This document shows, piece after piece, positions 16,612 through 25,343 of a stretch of DNA of 64,000 bases (position 1 is the first letter of the stretch; every line of letters starts with the position of its first letter). Where the stretch lies: NCBI RefSeq assembly GCF_040222815.1, contig NZ_JAVKCH010000019.1, positions 186,001 to 250,000 on the forward strand, read 5' to 3'. The position numbers and the translations under genes are program-made. The notes under the pieces are model-generated. The model worked only from the letters and a program-made list of their open reading frames with translations, did no database searches and was not told the origin of the DNA. Source of the DNA: Imperialibacter sp040222815 (GTDB taxonomy: Bacteria; Bacteroidota; Bacteroidia; Cytophagales; Cyclobacteriaceae).

Positions 16612-17742
16612 ATGTCTTCCAAACCGTCTGATAGTATCACTACACAAAAGCTAGGCAAAGGGGCTTTTAAATTGTTTAGCGTGTCAAAAAAGGAGAGAAA
16701 CTATCTTTATTTTTTGCTTGCCATCACGTTTGTCTGCGGCATGGTGTATCCCTATCAGGAGGTGGCTATGTGGGTTGCGTTTGCTTTGGCTGGCTATTCT
16801 GCCATTGCCAATGATAGTATTCAAACCATTGGCACTTTTATTTCTTCAAACTCCCATAGGAAGTGGTATCACTTGTGGCTTTTCATGGGACTGATTTTCC
16901 TTGTTACAGTTACTTATAGCTGGATCACTTATGGTGGAGATGTATCGTATCAGCGGTTGAATACAAAAGGCCTTGAGGTAGCACCTACTTCCTTCAGTTT
17001 TCTTCAGGTTGCCGCTCCGGTAATCCTATTGGTTCTTACAAGACTTCGAATGCCGGTATCAACTTCAATCCTACTGTTGAGTGCCTTCTCTACCAAAGCT
17101 AGCTCCATCGGAGGTATTTTATCAAAAAGTCTTGTGGGCTATGCACTGGCTTTCGTCATCGCCATCATTGTTTGGACCCTAACCGCACAGCTATTTGATA
17201 AATATGCTAAGAAAAAACCGGCACACTGGTGGGCACCGCTGCAATGGCTTACCAGCGGGGCATTGTGGTCGGTTTGGATCATGCAGGATGCTGCAAACAT
17301 AGCGGTTGTATTGCCAAGGGCGTTAAACACTGTGGAGTTTGTTGCATTTGCGTCATTTATATTTCTTGGCCTAGGTGTGCTGTTCTACCTCAAAGGGGAC
17401 AAGATACAGTCGATTGTGGAAGAGAAGGCAGACATTACTGATGTGAGGGCCGCCACAATAGTCGACCTGGTTTATGCATGCCTCCTCTACTACCTGAAGG
17501 TAGTTAATACGATTCCGATAAGTACCACCTGGGTCTTTATAGGGCTTTTGGGAGGCCGTGAGTTGGCGATCAACTACATGAAGAAAAACAAGTCCAGCCG
17601 CAGAAAGGGAATAAGAAAGAGCATGAAGCTGATAGGCAAGGATGCTCTGTATGCCGGTATTGGATTGGTCATTTCCATTTTTCTCGCCTTGTCGATCAAC
17701 GACGACATGAGGAAAGAGTTTTTTGACCTGATAGGCTGGTAA
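16612..17742 (+). CDS. PiT-like inorganic phosphate permease (divergent)
   Basis: 376 residues with about ten membrane helices. Two short signatures of the PiT family are kept in altered form: AGYSAIANDSIQTIGTFISS near residue 70 (PiT: GANDxANxxG) and TIPISTTWVFIGLLGGRELA in the C-terminal half (PiT: PvSTTHaxxGxxxG). The usual His after STT is Trp here. The family role is low-affinity phosphate uptake driven by a cation gradient. Length and the Pho-box-like promoter fit a phosphate transporter, but sulfate or another anion cannot be excluded. It ends 2 bases from the convergent M20 peptidase gene. Confidence 0.75.
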   Translation: MSSKPSDSITTQKLGKGAFKLFSVSKKERNYLYFLLAITFVCGMVYPYQEVAMWVAFALAGYSAIANDSIQTIGTFISSNSHRKWYHLWLFMGLIFLVTVTYSWITYGGDVSYQRLNTKGLEVAPTSFSFLQVAAPVILLVLTRLRMPVSTSILLLSAFSTKASSIGGILSKSLVGYALAFVIAIIVWTLTAQLFDKYAKKKPAHWWAPLQWLTSGALWSVWIMQDAANIAVVLPRALNTVEFVAFASFIFLGLGVLFYLKGDKIQSIVEEKADITDVRAATIVDLVYACLLYYLKVVNTIPISTTWVFIGLLGGRELAINYMKKNKSSRRKGIRKSMKLIGKDALYAGIGLVISIFLALSINDDMRKEFFDLIGW

Positions 17743-17744
17743 CT

Positions 17745-18935
17745 TTAAATAGTCAGCTCTTTCAAAGCCAGCCAGGTCATAAGCCCCACGCCAAGCTCCA
17801 AAGCACTTTCATCAATATCGAACGTGGGGGTATGAACTCCCGAGGTGATGCCCTTAGCGTCATTTCTGGTGCCTAGTCGATAGAAGCATGAATCTACGTG
17901 ATGAGAGTAGAAGGCAAAATCTTCGGCAGCCATCCAAATATCAAGGTCTACAACTTTGTCTTTCCCCAAAAATTCTTCTGCCCATGATTTAGAGCGATTG
18001 GTTAGTTGCTCATCATTGGCAAGAAAGGGGTATCCCTTCATGATGTTAAAGTCGCAGGTGGCACCCATTGACTCTGCTATTCCTTCAGCCATCTTTTTCA
18101 TCTTCGCATGGGCTTCCATTCTCCACTCTTCGTTGAGGGTTCTAAATGTGCCCTTTAGCTTGACCTCAGAAGGAATTACGTTTGTCGCTCCCTTCCCTTC
18201 AATATCGCCAAACGAAAGCACGGAAGGTATCTTTGGGCTGGCCATTCTACTAACCACCTGCTGCAATGCTGTAATAATGTAAGCAGTCACTACTATAGGA
18301 TCTACCAAAGTTTCAGGCATGGCCGCATGGCCTCCTTGCCCTGTCACGGTCACATATATTTCGTCAGCGCTGGCCATGTACATGCCAGGCCGAAACCCTA
18401 CCGTGCCCGCAGGTAACAGCGGCATCACATGTTGGCCGAAAAGACTGTTTGGGGAAGGATTAGTCAGAACTCCCTCTTTGATCATTAAGCTGGCGCCTCC
18501 CGGTAGTTTTTCTTCTCCAGGTTGAAAAATGAGCTTAACGGTTCCCTCAAATTCATTCTTCAGCGCACAGAGGATTTTGGCAACACCGAGAAGTGAGGAG
18601 GTATGAACATCGTGGCCGCAGGCATGCATAACACCCTCGTTTGTCGATTTGTAGGGCACAGTATTCTGTTCAAAAATAGGCAAAGCGTCAATGTCGGCCC
18701 TTAATGCAACAACTTTCTTGTCAGGGTTATTTCCTTTAATGATAGCCACCGTGCCAGTAGTGGCCATTTCGTCCGTCTGATCTATGGGAAGCTTTCCAAG
18801 GAATTCTCTGATGTAGTTTGCTGTGTTGTACTCCTCAAAGGACAGCTCTGGGTTAGCGTGCAGGTGTCTTCGTACGCCGATAATCTCCTCCGAAAACTGA
18901 TTACTCAGCGTTTTGATTCTGTCTTTTAGATCCAT
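17745..18935 (-). CDS. M20 family metallopeptidase / N-acyl-amino acid amidohydrolase
   Basis: 396 residues of the M20D type (amidohydrolase, hippurate hydrolase, IAA-amino acid hydrolase). Metal-binding and catalytic motifs are present: MHACGHDVHTSSLLG, FQPGEEKLPGGASLMI (Glu-Glu), the dimerisation lid with QGGHAAMPETLVDPI, and WMAAEDFAFY plus GVHTPTFDID at the C-terminus. No signal peptide, so cytoplasmic. It probably removes acyl or amide groups from N-acyl amino acids; the substrate is open. The start abuts the SPOR lipoprotein stop with no gap, so the two are co-transcribed after secA. Confidence 0.93.
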   Translation of the reverse strand: MDLKDRIKTLSNQFSEEIIGVRRHLHANPELSFEEYNTANYIREFLGKLPIDQTDEMATTGTVAIIKGNNPDKKVVALRADIDALPIFEQNTVPYKSTNEGVMHACGHDVHTSSLLGVAKILCALKNEFEGTVKLIFQPGEEKLPGGASLMIKEGVLTNPSPNSLFGQHVMPLLPAGTVGFRPGMYMASADEIYVTVTGQGGHAAMPETLVDPIVVTAYIITALQQVVSRMASPKIPSVLSFGDIEGKGATNVIPSEVKLKGTFRTLNEEWRMEAHAKMKKMAEGIAESMGATCDFNIMKGYPFLANDEQLTNRSKSWAEEFLGKDKVVDLDIWMAAEDFAFYSHHVDSCFYRLGTRNDAKGITSGVHTPTFDIDESALELGVGLMTWLALKELTI

Positions 18936-19445
18936 TTATTCTACGGGTATTTTTTCGGGAAGGAGGAGTGCGTTGGGGAATACCTCCCGAACCTGCGCAT
19001 ATACCTGATTAGCCTCTAGTCTAGAATAAAACTTTCCTAGTTTTACCTTAAAGTTGGGCTGGACGTAAACAACCTGGGAAGGAATGTCCAATCCGATAGA
19101 CCGAAGCTGTGCTCTTGCATTATTCGCCTGGTCTCTGTTTGGGCCGGAGTATACCTGAACAGTAAAGCCATCTACAACCCTTTTTTGGAGGTTTTTTTCG
19201 GCTATAAACATTACGACGCTATCGAGTTCCTGGGTGATGTCGTATTGCGTCTTCAGTGGCTCTGAAGAAGTCGTCGATTTGCTTGTTTCTGCAGGTTTAA
19301 GCAGGCTTTCGTCAGTGGTTATAACCGGGTGTAAAATAGACAAGTCTTCAGAATAAGAGTCAGTGGTGCCAGAAGAAGGAACCACCTTTTTTGAACACCC
19401 ATACAGGATAAAAACTCCAAGTGCTAAAGAAACGACTCTATTCAT
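18936..19445 (-). CDS. SPOR domain-containing lipoprotein
   Basis: 169 residues. A lipoprotein signal (LALGVFILYGC, lipidation at Cys17) is followed by a Ser/Thr-rich linker and a C-terminal SPOR domain of about 75 residues (VVDGFTVQVYSG, ANNARAQLRSIGLDI, VQPNFKVKLGKFYSRLEAN, VFPNALLLPEKI). SPOR domains bind denuded peptidoglycan glycan strands, usually at the division site. It should be anchored in a membrane facing the periplasm. The gene starts 6 bases after the secA stop and abuts the M20 gene. Confidence 0.88.
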   Translation of the reverse strand: MNRVVSLALGVFILYGCSKKVVPSSGTTDSYSEDLSILHPVITTDESLLKPAETSKSTTSSEPLKTQYDITQELDSVVMFIAEKNLQKRVVDGFTVQVYSGPNRDQANNARAQLRSIGLDIPSQVVYVQPNFKVKLGKFYSRLEANQVYAQVREVFPNALLLPEKIPVE

Positions 19446-19451
19446 AGCTGG

Positions 19452-22400
19452 TTAGTCTTCAATATTGATCACAACGCATTTGTTGTTGTTGACGTCTTGC
19501 TCCACAGTTTTGTATTTCACCCCTTCTTTTAAAGTTCCGTCTGTGTACTGCACAGTCACCCGGTCGTTTCTACCAGCTACTTTCTGCGACTTCATTGGCT
19601 CGGGCCGGGTAACGGCTGGCCTTGAACCAACTGGTTGACCTTCTTTTCCTTCCAGCAAAGAACGTGACTCTTCCTTACTCTCTTTGTAGTCGCTTTTCGT
19701 GCGGGTTTGTCGAGCTTCTCTTACCTGATTTGGATCCTGGCTTGGTATATCGGCCTTGATAAGGAACGACATCGTTTCCTCATTTACCTTGGCAAGGAAT
19801 ACTTTGAACAATTCGAACGCTTCAAATTTGTAGATCAAAAGTGGGTCTTTTTGTTCGTATACAGCATTTTGAACAGACTGTTTCAAATCGTCCATCTCAC
19901 GAAGATGTTCCTTCCAGGTTTGATCGATCAGCGCCAGGGTGATCATTTTCTCCATAGCGGCTACCATCTCCTTACCTTCGGTATCCACCGCTTTCTTTAA
20001 GTTCACCACAATACCAAGTTGCTTTTTCCCGTCAGTAAACGGCACCAGAATATCTACAACTGTGGCCCCTTTGTTGTCAAGGGTATGCTTAAGAACCGGA
20101 AGCGCTTTTTCTCTGATTGTGTTTTTTCGGGCTGTATAATGCGCTAACACTTCGTCGTAAAGTCTTGCTGCAAGTGCATCACTTTTGATACCGGCGAATT
20201 CTTCCTGGCTGATACGCATGTCCAGACCGAAAGTGCTAAGCGCATTCAGTCTAAAGCCATCATAGTCTTGAGAAGCAGTAGCCGATATAGCCAAGTCCTC
20301 AGATGTGTCGTACATCATGTTGAGGATGTCGAGCTGTAGTCTTTCACCAAACAAGGCATTCTTTCTTCGGGTGTAGATCACCTCTCGTTGAGAGTTCATG
20401 ACATCGTCATATTCCAGGAGGCGCTTACGCATGGCGAAGTTGTTCTCTTCTACCTTCTTTTGAGCTCTTTCAATCGACTTGGTAATCATCGAATGCTGGA
20501 TTACTTCACCTTCTTCCAATCCCATTCTGTCCATCCACTTGGCAATCCTGTCTGAGCCGAACAACCGCATCAGGTTGTCTTCAAGCGACACAAAGAACTG
20601 CGAAGACCCTGGGTCACCTTGTCGGCCTGATCGACCTCTCAACTGCCTGTCGACCCTTCTCGATTCATGCCTTTCAGTTCCTACAATGGCCAAGCCTCCA
20701 GCTTTTTTCGACTCTTCGGTCAGTTTTATGTCCGTACCCCGCCCGGCCATGTTGGTAGCGATGGTTACTGTAGATGGATGTCCTGCTTCTGCTACAATTT
20801 CCGCCTCTCGCTGGTGTTGCTTGGCGTTAAGCACGTTGTGCTTGATTTTGCGGATATTGAGCATGCGGCTTAGTACTTCCGAAATTTCTACAGAAGTAGT
20901 ACCCACAAGCACTGGCCGGCCTGCCTCAGTAAGCGCAACAATTTCATCGATAACAGCATTGAACTTCTCACGCATGGTCTTGTAGACCTTGTCTTCCATG
21001 TCTTTCCTAACAATCGGTCTGTTAGTTGGAATGACAACCACATCAAGTTTGTAGATCTCCCAAAGTTCACCAGCTTCGGTTTCGGCCGTACCAGTCATAC
21101 CGGCCAGCTTGTGGTACATTCTGAAGTAGTTCTGTAGGGTGATGGTTGCATAAGTCTGCGTTGCATCTTCCACGGTCACGCTTTCTTTCGCTTCAATTGC
21201 CTGGTGAAGACCGTCTGAATAGCGGCGCCCTTCCATCATGCGGCCGGTTTGCTCGTCGACAATCTTCACTTTGCCATCAATCACTACATACTCGGTGTCT
21301 TTTTCAAAAAGCGTATATGCTTTCAGCAACTGATTGACGGTGTGAATCCGCTGCGCTTTGATTTGGTAGTCTTTGATGACCGACTCTTTCTTTTTCAGGA
21401 TATCGATTTCAGCGAGAGAGGTGTCACCCTCAAGCTTTGCAATTTCCATCCCAATATCAGGCATAATGAAGAAATTGGGATCTTCACCATCGCCGGTAAT
21501 CATATCGACACCCTTCTCAGTCAGCTCGATAGAGTTATTTTTTTCCTCAATGGTAAAAAGCAAAGGCTCATCCGCCTCCGGCATCATCCGTTGATTGTCA
21601 GCCAGGTAGATATTCTCCGTTTTTTGAAGAACATTTCTTATGCCTGTTTCACTGAGGTATTTGATCAAAGGCTTGTATTTGGGAAGCCCTCTGTGAGCTC
21701 TGAACAGTGACAAGCCGCCATCTGTCTCGTTGCCCTCAGCAATTTGCTTTTTGGCGTCATTCAGAAACTGTGCACATAGCTTGCGTTGAGATTCAACCAG
21801 CTTAAATATTCTGGGCTTCAGTTCGTAAAACTCATGCTCGTCTCCTTTTGGAATAGGCCCTGAAATGATAAGGGGTGTTCTGGCCTCATCCACAAGTACA
21901 GAGTCAACCTCATCCACCATAGCATAGTGGTGTTCCCGCTGCACCAGTTCCTCCGGGCTTCTGGCCATGTTGTCCCGCAGGTAGTCAAAGCCAAATTCGT
22001 TGTTGGTACCATAGGTAATATCGGCGAGATAAGCGTTTCTTCTCTCCTGTGAGTTGGGTTGGTGCCTGTCGACACAGTCAACCGTTAGCCCATGAAACTG
22101 GAACAAGGGAGCGTTCCACTCTGAGTCACGCTTGGCCAGGTAGTCGTTTACAGTAACAATATGGACGCCTTTACCAGCAAGAGCGTTCAAATAGGCAGGT
22201 AGAGTAGCCACAAGGGTTTTTCCTTCACCAGTAGTCATTTCGGCAATCTTACCTGAGTGCAGCACAACACCGCCAATTAGCTGCACATCGTAGTGAACCA
22301 TGTTCCACTCTACCTCAGTGCCTGCGGCGAGCCATTTATTAGACCACTCGGCGGTGTCTCCTGTGATTTTTATGTGTGGCTTGGTAGCAGCCATCTGCTT

Positions 22401-22820
22401 GTCCAGAAGAGTTGCTTTAACCACCAGCTTCTTGTTCTCAGCAAGTCGCCTGGAAGTTTCCTTCACTACGGCAAAAGCTTCCGGTAGCAGTTTAAGCAGC
22501 GAATCTTCAATTTTCTTGTTCTTATCTTTTTCGAGTTGATCTATTCTTTTGAATACGTCATCTTTCTGGTCAATATCCAAATCTGGTTCGTCGATTATCC
22601 TCTGATGCAAATCGTCAATTTCCTTCTGGATAGTGGCGTTCCCCTCTTTGATGAACGCTTTGAACTGACTGGTTTTGTCTCTCAGCTCATCGTCAGAAAT
22701 ACTCTTTAGTTTCTCAAATTCTTTTTTGATTTGCTCAACAAGCGGAAGGACTTCCTTGATATCTCGCTCTGATTTTGTTCCAAAAAGTTTGGCTACCCCT
22801 TTGGTGAATATATTCAACAT
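19452..22820 (-). CDS. secA: Preprotein translocase ATPase SecA (large Bacteroidota form)
   Basis: Motor of the Sec pathway, driving unfolded proteins through SecYEG. 1122 residues versus 901 in E. coli; the surplus lies mainly in an N-terminal insertion (about 50-110) and between the first helicase part and the pre-protein cross-linking region (about 340-450). Motifs are intact: Walker A MTTGEGKT, VHIVTVNDYLA, DEVDSVLVDEARTPLIISG, TNMAGRGTDI and RQLRGRSGRQGDPG. The C-terminal Cys-rich zinc/SecB-binding tail is missing, and the protein ends NKCVVINIED. First of secA-SPOR-M20; no clear promoter found in 22821-22898. Confidence 0.97.
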   Translation of the reverse strand: MLNIFTKGVAKLFGTKSERDIKEVLPLVEQIKKEFEKLKSISDDELRDKTSQFKAFIKEGNATIQKEIDDLHQRIIDEPDLDIDQKDDVFKRIDQLEKDKNKKIEDSLLKLLPEAFAVVKETSRRLAENKKLVVKATLLDKQMAATKPHIKITGDTAEWSNKWLAAGTEVEWNMVHYDVQLIGGVVLHSGKIAEMTTGEGKTLVATLPAYLNALAGKGVHIVTVNDYLAKRDSEWNAPLFQFHGLTVDCVDRHQPNSQERRNAYLADITYGTNNEFGFDYLRDNMARSPEELVQREHHYAMVDEVDSVLVDEARTPLIISGPIPKGDEHEFYELKPRIFKLVESQRKLCAQFLNDAKKQIAEGNETDGGLSLFRAHRGLPKYKPLIKYLSETGIRNVLQKTENIYLADNQRMMPEADEPLLFTIEEKNNSIELTEKGVDMITGDGEDPNFFIMPDIGMEIAKLEGDTSLAEIDILKKKESVIKDYQIKAQRIHTVNQLLKAYTLFEKDTEYVVIDGKVKIVDEQTGRMMEGRRYSDGLHQAIEAKESVTVEDATQTYATITLQNYFRMYHKLAGMTGTAETEAGELWEIYKLDVVVIPTNRPIVRKDMEDKVYKTMREKFNAVIDEIVALTEAGRPVLVGTTSVEISEVLSRMLNIRKIKHNVLNAKQHQREAEIVAEAGHPSTVTIATNMAGRGTDIKLTEESKKAGGLAIVGTERHESRRVDRQLRGRSGRQGDPGSSQFFVSLEDNLMRLFGSDRIAKWMDRMGLEEGEVIQHSMITKSIERAQKKVEENNFAMRKRLLEYDDVMNSQREVIYTRRKNALFGERLQLDILNMMYDTSEDLAISATASQDYDGFRLNALSTFGLDMRISQEEFAGIKSDALAARLYDEVLAHYTARKNTIREKALPVLKHTLDNKGATVVDILVPFTDGKKQLGIVVNLKKAVDTEGKEMVAAMEKMITLALIDQTWKEHLREMDDLKQSVQNAVYEQKDPLLIYKFEAFELFKVFLAKVNEETMSFLIKADIPSQDPNQVREARQTRTKSDYKESKEESRSLLEGKEGQPVGSRPAVTRPEPMKSQKVAGRNDRVTVQYTDGTLKEGVKYKTVEQDVNNNKCVVINIED

Positions 22821-22898
22821 TTCGTCGTTTTTTAAAACCTTAAAATTAACCGCTTTTTCCTAATTCGATACTAATTGCCAAGGTGTTTCTTGACAGAT

Positions 22899-23666
22899 TT
22901 ACACATCAATGAGGCCTGAGTAAACGGGCGTGGCTGGGCCCTTCAGGAAAATATCTTTAAAGCCACCCTCCTTAACCGCAAAACTGACCTCGAGGGTTCC
23001 ACCCAGGGTGTGAACTATTACCGGGCTTTTATATCCTTTGAGTGATGCGGCGAGCGAACATGCTGTAACTCCCGTGCCGCACGACAGCGTTTCGTCTTCC
23101 ACCCCTCTTTCATAAGTCCTCACAAAAATAGCATTGCCATCCTCCAACTCTACGAAGTTTACATTGGTACCCTTTGGGGCATAGGCCTCGCTGTAGCGAA
23201 TAGCTTTTCCTTCCGGCACAACAGGGAAGTTTTTAACATCTTCAAGGAAAGCAATATGGTGTGGGGATCCCGTATTGATGAAAACACCGTCAGTAAGTTC
23301 TTCAACGCTGTCAACGTCATAAAGCTGCACAGAAACAATGTCTCCTTTGATGGTCGCTTCATGAGGTCCATCGGTAGAAAGGAAAGTAGTTTTGTCGCCA
23401 GTCATGCCAAGAGACTTTGCAAAGTGCACTGCGCACCTGCTACCGTTCCCGCACATGCTCTGCGTGCCGTCGGAATTGTAGTAGACCATTTCAAAGTCGT
23501 AGTCGGGATGCTTGCGTATGAGAATGAGTCCGTCTGCGCCGATGCCAAACCTGCGATGGCAAAGGGTTTCTATAACGGTCAGGTCATCAGGAAATTGGAG
23601 TTTTCTGTCATCGATGAGAATGAAGTCGTTACCTGTGCCCTGATATTTGTGAAAACGAATTTCCAT
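22899..23666 (-). CDS. dapF: Diaminopimelate epimerase
   Basis: Converts LL- to meso-diaminopimelate for lysine and peptidoglycan synthesis. 255 residues with both catalytic cysteines: MCGNGSRC in the first half and SCGTGVTAC in the second. Other family marks are KYQGTGNDFILID at the N-terminus and FGIGADGLI. It lies between rplS (with a terminator in between) and secA, 78 bases away. Transcription probably starts in the 23667-23740 gap or reads through from rplS; no promoter was clear. Confidence 0.96.
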   Translation of the reverse strand: MEIRFHKYQGTGNDFILIDDRKLQFPDDLTVIETLCHRRFGIGADGLILIRKHPDYDFEMVYYNSDGTQSMCGNGSRCAVHFAKSLGMTGDKTTFLSTDGPHEATIKGDIVSVQLYDVDSVEELTDGVFINTGSPHHIAFLEDVKNFPVVPEGKAIRYSEAYAPKGTNVNFVELEDGNAIFVRTYERGVEDETLSCGTGVTACSLAASLKGYKSPVIVHTLGGTLEVSFAVKEGGFKDIFLKGPATPVYSGLIDV

Positions 23667-23692
23667 AGCATAAAACTAATAGCAAGTAAACG

Positions 23693-23720
23693 AAAAAAGC
23701 CAACCCGAGAGTTGGCTTTT
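23693..23720 (-). terminator. Terminator after rplS
   Basis: GCCAAC/GTTGGC inverted repeat (23699-23704 and 23711-23716) with a 6-base loop. On the minus strand it is followed by six T and lies about 25 bases after the rplS stop. A shorter T run on the plus strand makes it weakly bidirectional. Confidence 0.75.
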
Positions 23721-23740
23721 CAGCTATTTTATTTAATCCC

Positions 23741-24097
23741 TTAGGACATTTTTTCTTTGATCCTTGCGGCTTTTCCTTTTCTACCACGAAGGTAGTAAAG
23801 ACGGGCTCTGCGAACTGATCCCTGACGAACCAATTCAACTTTCTCAACGCTTGGAGACATAATCGGGAAAATTCTTTCCACACCAATACCTGAGGATACT
23901 TTTCTTACGGTAAAGGTTTCTCCATTCGTGCTGATATTCTTACGTTGGATAACGGTACCCTGAAACTGCTGGATACGCTCTTTGTTACCTTCCGTGATCT
24001 TCACGTGTACATTTATAGTATCACCTGCCTTAAATGCTGGCAGTGAATTTCTCTTCTCCTGGTACTCTGCTTCAACTAGTTTTATCAACTCGCTCAT
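23741..24097 (-). CDS. rplS: Ribosomal protein L19
   Basis: 118 residues, the usual length. L19 sits at the interface of the two ribosomal subunits. Recognised by FKAGDTINVHVKI, EGNKERIQQFQGTVIQ, FTVRKVSSGIGVERIFP, PSVEKVELVRQGSVRRARL and YYLRGRKGKAARIKE. It has its own promoter at 24133-24162 on the minus strand, even though it normally shares the rpsP-rimM-trmD-rplS operon; here a LacI-type gene lies in between. Confidence 0.98.
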   Translation of the reverse strand: MSELIKLVEAEYQEKRNSLPAFKAGDTINVHVKITEGNKERIQQFQGTVIQRKNISTNGETFTVRKVSSGIGVERIFPIMSPSVEKVELVRQGSVRRARLYYLRGRKGKAARIKEKMS

Positions 24098-24132
24098 GAC
24101 TGTCTATTTAAGCCGTATTCTGAAACGGACTG

Positions 24133-24162
24133 CAAATATACGACTATGTTTTTAAACACAAA
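24133..24162 (-). promoter_or_regulatory. rplS: rplS promoter (TTTG-N18-TATATTTG)
   Basis: On the minus strand TTTG at 24162-24159 and TATATTTG at 24140-24133 are separated by 18 bases, a near-ideal Bacteroidota promoter. Start of transcription would be near 24126, 29 bases before the rplS ATG at 24097. Confidence 0.7.
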
Positions 24163-24196
24163 TAATACAATCAAATAAAAATCTCTCTTTTGGCAG

Positions 24197-25264
24197 TTAT
24201 TGTGCCGCAAGTGCTGGCTTATAGCTGTCAATATTCTCCTTGGTGATGATTTCCAGGGGTAAAAGGGCCTCCTTGGGTGGAGTTGTCTTAAACACCAGGT
24301 GATTGATGAGGTGACTGATCGATAAGGCGGCTTGCTTGCTTGGGTTTTGATTAATCAGGAAGTTGATATACCCCTCTTTCAGAAACTGGAGGTTTTTTTC
24401 CAGTAAATCATAGCCAACAATTCTACAGCCATTTTTGCCGGTTGCTTTCATAAACTCCACTACCTGATAGGCTTTGGAGGTGCTTATGTAAACCCCGTGT
24501 AACTGTGGATCGCTAAAGAGCTTCCTAAGATCCGTTTCGAAGGAGGCGTTCTCCGGGGCCTCAAGGTTGATAGTGTTTACCTCCACACTCAATCCGGACA
24601 TCGAAGCTACATATTCCCGGAAGCCTTTTTCCTTGTCCAAAAGGTGGGCAGAATTTGGCAGATCCTCATGAATATGTAAGATCGCCAGTTTTTTGCCACT
24701 GGCCAGTCCGGGGGAAATCAATTCAGCGGCCAGCCGCCCGCTTTGATACAGGTCTTGCCCTATGAAGGACAATGGATGCGGGTGTTCAATGTGAGTGTTG
24801 AACAATATATAAGGCACCTCATTTTTATGAAATTTTTCAAAAAACGGCAGAGCCTCTTTGTAGAATAGTGGTGCCACTACAGCACCGTCAGGGTTTGAAG
24901 CAATGGCCTTTTCAAATGCTTGATTGTAAGATTCTTTATTGTGGAGGTCGTAAAAGTAGTAGTCAATAACAAGGCCTTGCTGCTGCCATTCCTGCTCGCT
25001 TTGTTGCAGGCCTTCATGCGACTGCACCCAGAAAGCGTCAAGCTTGGGGTCGGGCAGCACAGCCGCCACTCTGAACGTCCTGTTGAGACCAAGGCTTCTG
25101 GCAATGAGGTTGGGCTTGTAGTCAATTTGATCAAGGATGGCATGAACTTTCTCAAGCGCCTTATCGGATACTTTGCCTCGCTTATGCAGCACCCTGTCCA
25201 CAGTGCCCACAGACACCCCGGCAAGGCGGGCGATATCTTTGATCCGTATATTTTTGTTTTCCAT
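24197..25264 (-). CDS. LacI family transcriptional regulator
   Basis: 355 residues. The N-terminal LacI helix-turn-helix is clear: IRIKDIARLAGVSVGTVDRV then LHKRGKVSDKALEKV and YKPNLIARSLG, with the hinge. The rest is a periplasmic-binding-protein-like sugar-sensor domain (VAAVLPDPKLDAFW, PYILFNTHIEHPHPLSFIGQDLYQSGRLAAELI, IVGYDLLEKNLQFL). No sugar-use gene lies nearby, so its targets are elsewhere or it has been inserted. It sits between trmD and rplS, an unusual position that splits the conserved ribosomal-tRNA operon. No lac-type operator found in 25265-25343. Confidence 0.93.
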   Translation of the reverse strand: MENKNIRIKDIARLAGVSVGTVDRVLHKRGKVSDKALEKVHAILDQIDYKPNLIARSLGLNRTFRVAAVLPDPKLDAFWVQSHEGLQQSEQEWQQQGLVIDYYFYDLHNKESYNQAFEKAIASNPDGAVVAPLFYKEALPFFEKFHKNEVPYILFNTHIEHPHPLSFIGQDLYQSGRLAAELISPGLASGKKLAILHIHEDLPNSAHLLDKEKGFREYVASMSGLSVEVNTINLEAPENASFETDLRKLFSDPQLHGVYISTSKAYQVVEFMKATGKNGCRIVGYDLLEKNLQFLKEGYINFLINQNPSKQAALSISHLINHLVFKTTPPKEALLPLEIITKENIDSYKPALAAQ

Positions 25265-25343
25265 AAAAAATCGAGACCTCTAAATAATCAAAAAAATAAA
25301 AGATTGTCTGTATTAATATGGGATAATGTGTTGTTGGCGAGGG

